Source of the DNA: Atherix ibis
Taxonomy: Eukaryota; Arthropoda; Insecta; Diptera; Athericidae
Direction: 5' to 3'
DNA: 64,000 nucleotides
Assembly (NCBI GenBank): GCA_958298945.1
Contig: OY282609.1
Location: 33,081,212-33,145,211 of the forward strand
Shown here: positions 12,015-23,110 of the stretch, piece after piece
How positions within the stretch are numbered: the first letter of the stretch is position 1
How the letters are laid out: every line of letters starts with the position of its first letter
Position numbers and translations under genes: made by a program
Notes under the pieces: model-generated
The model's input: the letters and a program-made list of their open reading frames with translations, nothing else
The model's database searches: none
Told to the model about the DNA's origin: nothing

Positions 12015-13290
12015 AAATTAAAAATACAAGTTTATGTATCTAAATCTATATTGTCCCCTTCAAAGTAATCCCCATCGACTTTAACACACTTATGCCAGCG
12101 CTTGATCCAATCCTCGAAACATTTTTTATATTCGGTTTTCGGTATGTCCATCAGTGCTTCCTGTGATTTTTCCATTACTTCCTCTCGGCTGTTGAAACGC
12201 GTTCCTCGTAATGGTTTTTTAACTCGATTGAACAGAAAAAAAAGTCACAGGAAGCTAAATCAGGTGAATTCGGTGTTTGTTGGATGGTATTTGTTGAATT
12301 TTTTGTCAAAAAATTACGAATAATGATGGCACTGTGCGACGGTGCGTTATCATGGTGCAAAATCCACGAGTTTTCTGCCCACAATTCTGGTCTCTTTCGG
12401 CGAATTGCTTCACGCAAACGTCTTATAACGCCCAAATAATACTCTTTGTTTAATGTCCGGCCTTCTGGCAAAAATTCTTGATGCACTACACCGTTGTAAT
12501 CCGTGAAAACCGTGAGCATTGCCTTCTTTTTTGACTGAAAACGACGTGGTTTTTTTGGTCTCGGATCATTTGGTGAACGCCATTCACTTGCCTGATGTCT
12601 GGATTGTGTGTCGTACTCATAAACCCACGTCTCGTCTCCAGTAATGATCCTTTTGATGAATGTGGGATCGGATTCAGCCTCGCAAATCATGGCTATTGAG
12701 ACGTCAACATGGTCTCTTTTTTGCATGAAATTGAGGTCTTTTGGCATCAACTTTGCTGCTACACGACAGAAACCCAAATCATTAACCAAAATGTCTTGGA
12801 CGGATCCATAGGCAATGTTCAAGTCCTCCGCTATCTCTCTAATGGTTAATTTGCGGTTATTGACCAACATTTCTTTTACTTTATTAATGTTTTCGTCGGT
12901 TTTCGATGTCGATGGTCTGCCACTGCGTTCATCAGCTTCGATTGACTCACGACCACTTTTGAACCGCTCGTGCCACTGTTAAACGACCATTTTCTTTAGA
13001 GAATCGTTGCCGAAACACTTTTCCAACATTTCCAACGTTCGCGCACCATTAAATCCGTTTTTTACGCAACATTTAATACAAGTTCGTTGTTGCAAATTTG
13101 AATCCATTTCTAAAATTGTAAAAAATCGCCAACACACACAGACATAGATGTACTCTTGGCTACGTAACTTTTGCAAATCTCAATCTATGACGCTAAGATT
13201 TAGAGGGAATATTAACAACAGATGTACCAACTTAACAAAAAAAGCGCCACACTTCCATCGTTCCGGGAACTTTTTCAAGGTAGTAGACCT
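12015..13290 (-). mobile_element. Family E mariner, near full length
   Basis: About 1.27 kb carrying a nearly complete mariner transposase on the minus strand. The 5' end contains GTTCCCGGAACGATGG-type sequence near 13255-13275, but a matching 3' terminal repeat was not located, so the outer limits are approximate. It is the only copy of this family in the window. Confidence 0.75.
12032..13107 (-). pseudogene. Family E mariner transposase, frameshifted
   Basis: Starts at ATG 13107 (MDSNLQQRTCIKCCVKNGFN) and ends EGDNIDLDT-stop at 12032, about 358 codon-equivalents, close to the usual 345 for mariners. The segments in order are an N-terminal helix-turn-helix, a second one (KLTIREIAEDLNIAYGSV), the first catalytic Asp in ITGDETWVYEYD, the second in ILHHDNAPSH, and the third in PDLASCDFFF. 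The spacing from second to third Asp is 34 residues, the D34D mariner signature. All three aspartates are intact and 231 codons are continuous, but frameshifts near 12970 and 12174 break the N- and C-terminal parts. Confidence 0.85.
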
Positions 13291-14193
13291 AAACTAAACT
13301 TAACTAGTTACCATATTAATCGTTAGCCAGTCGGTTTAATTCACACAACATTTTCAAATTATTTCTGGTTTACACATTTGTTCCAGTTATTACGTGTGCA
13401 AACATTTCAATGTGTAAGCATTCCACCAACGCTTCTTAGATCTTGTGCATATTGTTTTTCTTTATTTCTTCAATCTCTCCATTCAGTTAACATACAAACA
13501 TTGTTCGTAATCATAAGCATCATTATACTCATAAAAAAGGTAAAAAATAAAAGTTCTTGTAACGAATGAATGAATAGATTGGAAATTCTGTAATTAAATA
13601 TTTGAATGTTTTTGCAAAATTTCTACAATTTCATCAGAATATAATCTTCTAGTAGGTAATAACGTAAAAAAAATTTGTAAGCAGGTAAATGTGCTAATTT
13701 TCATTAGCATAAAATTTTAAATTATTTGTTAGGCTTCAATTTTTTTTTGGTTAGGAATTTCGGAATATAAACTGTTTTCGTATTAATTAACAAGTCAACT
13801 GATCTCGGTATTTAGCCATTCGAAACTTAGCTTTAAAATATTTTTTGTTGTTTTCTTTTTCTATTTTTTGTTAAAATTTTATAGAAAATTATCTATTACT
13901 TATTAGATAGGCACATAAAAGAACTAATCTGATACCTATTGGCTTTACAGTCTTCCTCTATCGCTGCATATCATCTCATTTTTCCTCTAATTAAGTAGTA
14001 TAAAAAACCAGTTTATTCATTTCTAGGTGAATTTTCTTCAATCGTTTCCAATAGAAAACTTCGACTTAAATTTACTTTTTTTCTTCGGTAATTATTGCCA
14101 AAAGTTTACTGCATAATAACACAATATGTATACACTATTATCATTATTCGAATATAGAAAAAGTTAATTGTCCATGTGATATGCAATCAAGTA
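13291..14193. other. Intron sequence without recognisable elements
   Basis: A+T-rich DNA between families E and F. No supported feature. Confidence 0.5.
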
Positions 14194-15497
14194 TAGGGTT
14201 TTCCAATAAGAGTGATATGATTTCTAAGTGACGTTTCGGCCATTTTTAATATGTCATGATCTGTCATATGTTTTTCATTGTATTCAGTAATGTTTACAAT
14301 TTTATCATGGAGAGATATACGCAAAAACAATGTTCACAAATTATTCTATTTTATTATCAAATTAATCGTTCTCCAATTGCAACTTTTCGTGCGCTTTTAC
14401 CATTTTATGGTCGTAATAATCGTCCAACTGTGCTCGCCATTCATCGAATTGTTAAAAATTTCGAGCGTACATTTTCTTTACATAATGTTCAAGTATCAAT
14501 AAAATAAAGAACTGCTCGAAGTAATGAAAATATTGTTGCCGTTCAGGCAAGTGTTGCTGAAGACCGCAATTTGTCGATTCCAAGACGTTCTAAAGAATTG
14601 GGACTATCTCAAACCACAACCTGGCGGATTTTGAGAAAGGATTTAGGCTTGTATCCGCATAAAATTGTTATTACTCAAGAACTGAAGCCATTGGACCACC
14701 GTAAACGTCGTGAATTTGCTGATTTTGTCTTGGAACAACTTGAAAACGATTACAATTTTTTAAAGAAAATCATCTTCTCGGATGAGGCTCACTTTCATCT
14801 GAGTGGTGCGGTAAATAAACAAAACTGTCCATTCTGATGCGAAGAAAATCCACAAATTATTCATGAACACCCATTATATTCACCTAAATTGACAGTTTGG
14901 TAAGGGTTTTGGTCTGATGGAATCATCGGACCGTACTTCTTTCGAAATGAGGCTGGTAACACCGTTGCTGTCAATGGAGAGCGTTATAGATCGATGGTAA
15001 CCAACTTTTTATGGCCGAAATTGGAAGAAGTTGATCTTGACAACATCTAGTTCCAACAAGACGGGGCTACGTGCCACATAGCACGTGCAACAACCGAATT
15101 ATTGCGAGAAAAAGTTTGGAGATTCGATTATTTCAAGAAATTGTGACATTGAATGGCCTCCAAGAATTTATGATTTAACACCATTACACTATTTCTTGTG
15201 GGGTTATTTGAAGTCATTGGTCTTTACCAATAAACGCGACTCTATTCAAGCTTTAGAAGTCAACATTGAATGTGCTATTCATGACATACGACTTGATTTA
15301 GTGGAAAAAGTGCTCGAAAATTGGGTTAATCGAATTCGTTCCTGCAAAAGAAGTCGTGGAGGTCATTTAAATGACGTTTTATTTAGAACTTAATTGTATC
15401 GATTGTACTTCACATTAAATAAAAAACATTTGAATTTCCTTAATAATAAGTATTTTTTGTTGAAAAGATATTATATCACTCTTATTCGAAAACCCTT
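14194..15497 (+). mobile_element. Family F (rosa-like) mariner, full length
   Basis: The ends AGGGTTTTCCAATAAGAGTG and CACTCTTATTCGAAAACCCT are inverted repeats flanked by TA (14192-14193 and 15498-15499). The 1.3-kb element carries one transposase on the + strand. The copies at 54097-55058 and 35178-35878 share these termini. Confidence 0.85.
14307..15393 (+). pseudogene. Family F rosa-like DD41D transposase, broken
   Basis: Runs from ATG 14307 (MERYTQKQCSQIILFYYQ) to the stop at 15391-15393, about 362 codon-equivalents. Helix-turn-helix blocks (SIPRRSKELGLSQTTTWRIL) are followed by the first catalytic Asp in IIFSDEAHFHL and the second in FQQDGATCH. The third block reads DLTPLHYFLWG, where the sister copy at 54.2 kb keeps DYFLWG, so the third catalytic Asp has become His. 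The spacing from the second Asp to this position is 41 residues, which fits the DD41D (rosa) group known from tephritid flies. Several in-frame stops and a frameshift near 14505 are also present. Confidence 0.8.
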
Positions 15498-15519
15498 TAT
15501 TTCCAATGTTTAATCTGCC

Positions 15520-15790
15520 GCGAAGAACTCTTTTTCGGAGTCTTTCAAGGAGCTTCAATGTTATTCGGCGGTCTGAACTCAGAAGAGCACTGGACTCGTT
15601 GTTCATTTTCATCAGTTTTGAATGTTCAAGGCGTCTCTGAGAGAGGTTCGTCTCTCACTGCTTCTCAGTTCTCCTAAAATAGTTTACGTCACGGACAAAT
15701 TTGTACTCTTCCATGGCACATTTTGAACACTTGCACTTGTATGCATTGTCGAGTCTTAGCGAGAATTCTGATTCGGCTGATATCGATTTA
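15520..15790 (-). mobile_element. Possible mariner N-terminal fragment (family I type)
   Basis: On the minus strand a frame reads SDRRITLKLLERL, resembling the second helix-turn-helix of family I-type transposases (compare ARSVYRLTLKFMSEAL at 20.9 kb). Flanking sequence is degraded and no termini were seen. Confidence 0.4.
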
Positions 15791-15875
15791 AACCGTTAGA
15801 TTACTGTATGATGGATGGTTTATACACATTTTTTCATATTTTTGTCAGTTTTTTTAAACTTGTAAAACAGTCAAC

Positions 15876-16906
15876 ATGTGTGACGAAAAAGTGCACTTAA
15901 GACATTGTATGTTGTATGAGTTCCAAAATGGGGAACAACGCGATGGAGGTAAAAAAAAACTTGTGTGGCGTGTTTGGAGAAGACGCAGTAACAGCTCGAA
16001 TATACCAGACATGGTTTGCGAAATTTCGTTCGGGTGATTTTTCTTTGAAAGATGAACCCAGATCAGGAATTCCATCATATGTCAATGACGAAGTGCTACG
16101 CATCATGATCAGGACAAATACCATGTTAAATTCCACAGAAGTAATCAGGACAAATACCATGTTAAATTCCACAGAAAGCTTTAGATCACATTTAAAGGCT
16201 TGGTTTTGTGTGCAAGCTCTCTGTTTGGGTGCTACACGAATTGAACGAAAAATATTTAATGGATCGAATTTCAGTATGTTCTTGAAATCTTGCTCGTCAC
16301 ATAAGAGGGAACCGTTTTTGGACCACTTGGTGACTGGTGATGAAAAGTGGATAGTTTATAAACATGCGGTAAAAAAGATGGCATTTGTTTACAAAGGGGA
16401 GACACCATCGACCACATCCAAAGCTGGCCTGGCGTCCATCAAAAGAAAGTTATGTTGTCTTGTTCGTGAGATCGGAGGGGTATTGTCCACTATGAGTTGT
16501 TGAAAGAAAATTATTCGGTCAATTTTGATCGCAACTTGATGCTCTGAATAAAGAAATTCAACGTAGACGTCCATATTTGGCCTACAGAAAGGGTGGAATT
16601 CTTCACCATGACAATGCTAAACCGCACGTGGCAAGAACATCTGTACAAAAAATTGCAGAGTTGGGTTCGGAGACTCTACCTCAGCCAGCATATTCTCCAA
16701 ATATTGCACCATCTGACTATCATCTGTTCAGGTCACTGCAAAAATTTCTTCACGTAAATGAATATATAAATTATGAGGATGTCTAAATGGCAGTGGAAAA
16801 ATACTTTGCGTCCAAAAACGAGGACTTCTTCTCCAGGGGCATGAATAAGCTGGCAGAACGCTGGCAGACAGTTGTAACTAATAAAGGAAATTATATTTTG
16901 AATTAA
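15876..16906 (+). pseudogene. Family C mariner transposase, broken
   Basis: From ATG 15876 (CDEKVHLRHCMLYEFQNG) to the stop at 16904-16906, near the normal mariner length. The WFAKFRSGDFSLKDEPRSG helix-turn-helix region is followed by an in-frame 36-bp duplication, then the first catalytic block VTGDEKWIVYKH, the second ILHHDNAKPH, and the third IAPSDYHLF, all with Asp intact. The second-to-third spacing matches D34D. Frameshifts near 15930, 16500 and 16560 and a stop near 16785 disable it. Confidence 0.8.
16108..16179 (+). repeat. 36-bp tandem duplication inside family C transposase
   Basis: The unit ATCAGGACAAATACCATGTT... occurs at 16108 and again at 16144 with essentially no divergence, adding 12 residues in frame. 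The identity implies a recent duplication compared with the decay of the rest of the gene. Confidence 0.9.
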
Positions 16907-17005
16907 TTTTTTAATAAAAAGTAAAAAAAAAAATTAGTTTTCCGTACTCTATGGCGTCGCATAGATACCGGAATAGGTTGAAACTTGTTCTGCACGTTTT
17001 GGAGG

Positions 17006-18185
17006 AACATATGTAGAAGCTGTGCATGCATTCTCTCGTATATAGTCACCGTAGTTTCTGTAGTCCTTACTTTAGCCAAGAATACCTACTTACTATTATA
17101 TTATTATTTACCATGCATTCTGAACTTTAATTTTTTTAGCAAATTACCAAAAACCTCTTCAAAACTATAGAAAAGTACCGAATTCCAGGTATTTTCAAGT
17201 AAAATAAAGACAAGTCGATTATCTTCCTTGTTACGAGTAGCATGGTTGTAGGGCATTTTCCAAATAGAAGCATCTGTCCTTGTTGTATATTCTTGTTATA
17301 AAAGGTTTAATTGCTGTTAGTATTTTTGGCACAGTTCCAACCTTGCAGAATAGTTTGTTTGCCAAATAATTACAGTCAAAATTAATTCAATAAACAAACA
17401 AAAATTCGTTAGCTTCGATATTAAAATATTTACTTTTTATATCAAAGACCAATTAAAAATTCAGAAATGATTCTAGATCTTAATAAATAACCTCTTAAGT
17501 ATGTATGCATTTAAGTTTACTAAGTTACTATTAATAATATTGTAATCACATTGAAATGTGTTTAATTATCAAGTTAAATTTTGTGTGTTAGTTAAATGCA
17601 GTTTGAAAAATCTTTTGAACATAATTTTTACCAAAACTACTAACTCTCACAATGAAGTATTATTTTAATTATTTCGTTTTTTTTCTTCTGAATAGTCCTT
17701 CATTATTTCGATCCTTTGAACGAAATTTTCCTCAATTTATCGTCGTAGACATAATTACTTAAATGCTGAAATGAAGTCCTTTTTAATGTCATCGTTTAAT
17801 AATTAAATATTGTCTGTAGAGAAGTTAGCAGGATTTGATTATAAAGGAAAGGAGGCGTTGTATGTGTTTCGAAACTTCGTCGTACCTTCTACAAAGTCTT
17901 AACAACTACTAAGATGGATGAAAATGGACTTGCTATTGTTAAGTTGATGCGAATTTTCAATATTTTTTTTTTCTTCAATAAATCACAATTCAATTAGTGG
18001 AAATGTTTGACAAAGTGTATTTAAAAGATATTATAAATTTTTTTTATTATAAGAGAGAGAGAACTAAAAACTACAGTGAAAGTGGATCATTTTAGTTTTC
18101 TCACTAATTCGTATAGTATTTTTAATATTTAAAGTAGCCACTGTACCATTATGCTTATATGATATTTAAGCAATGAGGGTGATCA
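17006..18185. other. Intron sequence, holds second copy of the 106-bp repeat
   Basis: No coding or transposon end was recognised apart from the dispersed repeat at 17467-17575. Confidence 0.5.
17467..17575. repeat. Dispersed repeat of about 106 bp, copy 2
   Basis: GATTCTAGATCTTAATAAAT through TTGAAATGTGTTTAATTATC. It matches 11909-12014 at roughly nine bases in ten by eye, in the same orientation and 5.6 kb away. Flanking DNA is unrelated. Confidence 0.85.
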
Positions 18186-18189
18186 GATT

Positions 18190-18640
18190 TTCGACCAATT
18201 GGGGGGTATATTAAGGCAACGTATGGAATATTTTGATGAACTGCTAACACGGAATTCCTGAGGATCCTTCGAAGATTTTTTTGGGTTCTACGTAATGATT
18301 GGCGATTCCGAAGTCTATTTAACTAAGGGTTCCTGGATCGTTACCGCGGCTACCCGATTGTAGATAAAATTAAGCTCAATATACTGTGGTGGGCACTAAA
18401 TCCATATGGATGAGGAAGATCCTGCACATAAAGTCTACAGTTGCTCCATTTATGGTTCCATAAAATGCGTTAGATCCTAAGTTCAGTGGAGTGACGACAT
18501 TAGCCAGGACGCCAAAAATGCGCTGGTACTTTTGAACTGGAAGACCGTGGCGCTAAACTGAAACGTCTGGAGTTACTTGATTCAGCAGGTCTAGACCCTT
18601 CTTCCGGTTGTCACACCACTGATAATGATGATGATTAATT
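18190..18640 (+). mobile_element. 3' end of a non-LTR retrotransposon
   Basis: Downstream-of-RT coding remnant on the + strand. Visible pieces are a YRGYPIVDKIKLN block, a 'MDEEDPAHKVY' block typical of the GH-RMD segment, a VQWSDDISQDAKNAL block, WKTVALN, and a terminal CHTTDNDDD tail. This order (KLNRLRWAGHV-RM, then RGRPKLRW-DDV, then W-T-ALDR-W, then a poly-Asp end) is typical of the C-termini of CR1/Jockey-like insect elements. Frameshifts and stops break it, and no 5' part is present. Confidence 0.7.
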
Positions 18641-19014
18641 TTCGAATCAAAATAAATTTGAGAAGAAGAAAGTTTTAACGGTTCAGCAAACACTTTAATT
18701 AACTTCATTTATCAGGAAAACCTGGGTTGTATCTTAGAATATGGAGATATAAGTAGAAGAAGAGCTTTCAAAAATGGTAGAAAACTGATACTCTAAATTG
18801 CTTTTGATTCTTCAAACTTCTACTCGTAATTAAATTATAATATAATAAGGAAACTTAAATATTTGATCTGTACAAGGCGGAGTGTTAAAATCTGTACAAG
18901 GCGGGAAATTAAATTAAAAATATTTAAATAAGGACGGCAATTGAGACTGTAATCAATCTCTGGTCAGTTGACCTGGTTCTCAAACGTATTCGATATTGGT
19001 TTTTAATTATAGTA
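18641..19014. other. Short intron stretch
   Basis: Contains CTGTACAAGGCGG twice (about 18869 and 18893). Otherwise unrecognised. Confidence 0.5.
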
Positions 19015-19872
19015 TTGGGTTGTTCGGAAAGTAATTTTGTTTTACTATCCTGTTGGAACACCATACCTTTCCTTTTGTTCAATTCTGGCCTTTTTTCTTT
19101 AAGTGAATCATTCAATTTGTGCAACTGATGACAATACATATCAGAATTGGTGGTTGTATTGCTTGGTAGAAGCTCAAAATAAACGATTCCTTTCAAATCC
19201 CACCAAACAGATAGCATAATCTTTTTTGGATGAATATTGGCTTTCGAAGTGCTTTGAGCCGGTTCATCTTTTCTACTCCAGGATCTTTTGTGCTTAACAT
19301 TGTTGTAGATAACCCATTTCTCGTCCCCAGCGATGATACGCTTAAAAATGGATCATTTTCTTGACGTTTGAGAAGCAAATAACAAACGGCACAAATTTTT
19401 TCCCGTAATAAGATGAGAAACCCATATGTTGAGCTTTGATATTAAACCTAACCGTTTCAAATGATCATAAACGGTCGAGTTCGATAAATTTAATCTCTCA
19501 GTGCTCTCACGAGTTATTATTCGCCGGTTTGCATCAATTAATGCCTTTATTGTGTCTTCATAAGCTACAAAGGCCTTCCAGAACGTAGTGCATCTTCGTG
19601 ATCAAAATTGCTTCATAAGCTACAAAGGCCTTCCAGAACGTGATCAAAAAGTAAAATATGCCGAAAATGCTGTTTATCACTTTCCATATTTAAAAGGGTA
19701 TCAACCAAAAACTACTGTGCAGAATCAATCGAATTTGACATTTGACATAACAAACAAGCCTTGCACCTTGTTAGCTGTCAAAATACATATGATTATGCGG
19801 CTTAAGTGTGAAGTTGGTTGTGATAAAATACAATTAAGTCCTCTACTGTGAACAACTTTCCAAACAACCCAA
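19015..19872 (-). mobile_element. Family B mariner, 0.86 kb, internally deleted
   Basis: Flanked by TA (19013-19014 and 19873-19874), with ends TTGGGTTGTTCGG and CCAAACAACCCAA. The minus strand retains transposase blocks: LNRKGMVFQQD-type second motif, the LCYLFGGI block, and LLLKRQENDPF before the first catalytic block. A 54-base-period direct repeat (CTTCATAAGCTACAAAGGCC) lies at 19557-19640. The C-terminal part is missing. Confidence 0.8.
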
Positions 19873-19874
19873 TA

Positions 19875-20560
19875 TATTAAAAAAACAACAACAAATATTT
19901 TTAGTACAAATAATTTTGCCATTGACATTTCAAATGTAAACTTTTTATGTACATAATAAAAAAAAGTGTACGAACATAAGAAGCAATAAAGGAAGGACTA
20001 ATTGGCAGCAATAACAATGTCCTAATAAATATCTAGAAAATTTTAAAGGTTATTTAAAATTGGCAAATAGTCAAGTTTGTACACGTAAATAATATAAATA
20101 AAATTTATCGTCTTTTATCATTTAAAACATTCGCAAATATAGAATCTAAAGAAACGAAATCATTAAGCTAATATTAAAAGCCATTATTGGTTGTTAGATG
20201 TTCCGTTGTTTGACTTATTTAGTGTGGGTTATTCACTGTACAATGCTTCTTCTTCGCAGTATTCATTTTAATTTCGTACTAAAATTTGGTGTGCTTTAGT
20301 TAAAGTGGAATAAGTTTAACAGTTCTTTTTATTAGGATCGAACTTCAATGACAATATTATTATTATTATTATTATTTTTGCACACATCCTTATAAAAGTG
20401 GAAACTTTTGTAATAAAAATTCTATGCTGAATTGTCATTTATGTATTGTATTATAAATGCTGTTATATATTACAAAAATAAACTGAATGGAAAATATTCT
20501 AATTTTTTTCTATTGTCATTTCTATTATGCAATTGGAATTCTGTAATCATTACTTTTATA
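19875..20560. other. Intron sequence, (ATT)n microsatellite
   Basis: A+T-rich DNA with an ATT repeat at about 20357-20378. No other feature was recognised. Confidence 0.55.
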
Positions 20561-21142
20561 TGAGATGGAGCAGAAAAGTAATGAGACTGTTATTACTGAG
20601 GGAGATCTGGCCACACTGTGGTCTTCCCGTCCACATAGATTGTACGTAGTTCTTAAAAGAAGAGTATTAAGTGAATTTATATATGCGTTGCAAAAAATGG
20701 AAATAGCAAAATTAAGAGTAACAATGTGCCATTAAATTTTGTATTAAACTTGGTGAGTCTGCTAGTCTTTGGGGAACTCTGCTTATCAAAAGCACATGTT
20801 TTTCGGTGTCATAAAGTATTTTCGGAGGGTCGAGAATCTTTTAAAAAGACGAACTCGCTTAGAGACTGATGAAAATATAGAAGGAGTAAGGGCCCTTGCG
20901 AGGTCAGTCTACCGATTAACATTGAAGTTCATGAGTGAGGCCTTGAAAAAGGCTTAGAAAATAGATTCATCGCGTCAGATCAAACATCGCTTGGATACCC
21001 CGTCATGAAAATGCCTCCCTATCACATGGCTATCTCCACCAACAAGTCTTTGTCAGAAAATAAATTTTGCAGTACCCATTTTTACCTGCTAAAATTTATT
21101 CCCTTGGTTCCGCAGCCCCACTTTTCTGCTACCTCTCCTATA
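20561..21142 (+). mobile_element. Family I mariner deletion derivative, copy 2
   Basis: The left end GAGATGGAGCAGAAAAGTAA and the right end CTTTTCTGCTACCTCTCC form an imperfect inverted repeat. Coding remnants read LNFVLNL at the N-terminus, VFSEGRES, then VRALARSVYRLTLKFMSEAL, and pass directly into the region around the second catalytic motif (HENASLSHG, normally HHDNAPPH). The central catalytic third, with the first Asp, is absent exactly as in the copy at 5459. Confidence 0.65.
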
Positions 21143-21881
21143 TGCAATAACTTAATTGAATAAAATTTATGAAGCATATATATAAATACCTCTTCTATAT
21201 GCTTCCATAACTTAATTGAATAAAATTTAAAATCATACTTTTAGTTGTTTATATCGAGCGTGTAGTAAAAAAATCTAACTTAACTCTTTCAATTGATACA
21301 AAAATAAGGAAATATAAAACAAATCAGAATTTATAGGATATTTAAAAAATATAATAAGCAAATATAATTATCAATAGACTTTCTGTCTGACTTCAATTGA
21401 TTTTTTACTTTTAAAATGTGATCATTTTAAGATTAAACAAAACTCATCAAATATAGAGAATATTTTTGTGCTGATTTCCTTATGTTATGTACTAAACTCA
21501 GTGACAATAAAAAAAATTGAAAATGCGAACAACTTGGAAATTCTTCTAGCAACAACCGAAAGATTTTATTTAATCTGCGTAAAAAATGATAATTTTATAT
21601 AATATATATCATATAAAATTACAATCTATCAAATTTTTAACCAAATATCTTTAATTAATAACATGCAAAAATATCGTAGATGCAAGCGCAATTAAAAATT
21701 GTTATTAATTCTTCATAACGTACCATAAAAATTAAAAGAAACAAAAATAATTTATTTTAATTTTTTACATATTTTATGCTCCTAACAATGCGCATACATT
21801 GGTGTAGATACATATATAAATTTAAAAAACATTGGACACATTTTATAATGTATCATATCAGATTCGCCACAGTAGAATTTA
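21143..21881. other. Intron sequence with a short direct repeat
   Basis: ATAACTTAATTGAATAAAAT occurs twice, near 21148 and 21208, with related flanks. Otherwise plain A+T-rich DNA. Confidence 0.55.
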
Positions 21882-23110
21882 TTGGGTTGTCCGGAAAGTA
21901 ATAACGTTTTTTTTAAATAAAAATGAAACACGATTTTCTTATAGTGAATTAATATTTTATTCAATTAAATATTATCCACTCTGATCCAATGTACCCTTTG
22001 CCATCTTTCTGGCACTAGCATGATGCCACGCTCATAATATTTTTGGTCTTTGCTGGCAAAAAACTAATCCAAGTGATTAGTTTAATTTTTTGAATTAAAA
22101 ACGTTTTACCGTCTAAAAAATTTTGTAGAGACCGGAACAAATGATAATGGGAAGGTGCTAGGTCTGGAAAGTATAGCGGGTATGGCAGTATATCCCATCC
22201 AAGCTATAAAAACTTTTGCCGAGTGGTCAAACTTATATGTGGTTCCGCATTATCCTGTTGGAATACTATACCCTTCCTATTGATCAATTCTGGCCTTTTT
22301 TCTTTAAGTGAATCATTCAATTTGTCCAACTGATGACAGTTGTATTGATGGTTCAGAATTTGTGGTTGTATTGCTCAGTAGAAGCTCAAAGTAAACGATT
22401 CCTTTGAAATCCCACCAAACAGATAGAATAACCTTGTTTTGATGAATATTAGCTTTCGAAGTACTTTGAGACGGTTCATCTTTTCTACTCCAGGATCTTT
22501 TATGCTAAACATTATTGTAGATTACCCATTTCTCATCCCCAGGGATGATATGATTCTAAAATGGATCATTTTCTTCGCGTTTGAGAAGCAAATCACAAAC
22601 GTCAATGCGACGGCACAAATTTTTTCCCGTAAGAAGATGAGAAAGCCATATGTCGAGCTTTGAGATTAAACCTAACCGTTTCAAATGATCATGAACGGTC
22701 GAGTTCAATAAATTTAATCTCTCAGCGTTCTCGCGAGTTGTTATTCGCCGGTTTGCATCAATTAATGCCTTTATTGTATCTTCATCAGCTTCAACTGGCC
22801 TTCCAGAACGTGGTGCATCTTCGTGATCAAAATTGCCATGGTGCATCTTAAACAGCATTTTTATCTTTTCTATAGCAAAAAAGTAAAATATACCAATAAT
22901 GCTGTTTTTCAGTTTCCATATTTAAAAGTATATCAACCAAAAACTCCTATGCAGAATCAATCGAATTTGACAGTTGACATAAGAAGCAAGCCTTGCTATA
23001 TCAGCTGTTAAAATACATATGATAATTCGGCTTAAGTATGAAGTTGGTTGTGAAAAAATGCAATTAGTCTTCTGTTGGGAAACAACAAAATTACTTTCCG
23101 GACAACATAA
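21882..23110 (-). mobile_element. Family B mariner, longest copy (1.23 kb)
   Basis: The left end TTGGGTTGTCCGGAAAGTAA follows a TA. The right end CTTTCCGGACAACATAA has lost the last consensus bases. It retains both the 3' and 5' ends plus most of the transposase region and serves as the reference for the other B copies here. Confidence 0.8.
21965..22919 (-). pseudogene. Family B mariner transposase, decayed
   Basis: The ATG near 22919 opens a family B N-terminus. A continuous stretch shows DAPRSGRPVEADEDTIKALI, the second helix-turn-helix (LNSTVHDHLKRLGLISKL), LLLKREENDPF, and a first catalytic block of the form PGDEKWVIYNN. The C-terminal 'ERWQRVHWIRVDNI' end lies at about 21970-22010. Stops and frameshifts run throughout the C-terminal half, and the second and third Asp motifs are not clearly preserved. 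Confidence 0.7.

Larger units (their letters stand above)
15876..17005 (+). mobile_element. Family C mariner, 5' end lost
   Basis: Carries a near-complete transposase frame and a 3' end with AGGTTGAAACTTGTTCTGCA at about 16975. A matching 5' terminal repeat was not found, so the element appears 5'-truncated or diverged. A short fragment at 29893-29935 resembles its 3' end. Confidence 0.7.
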
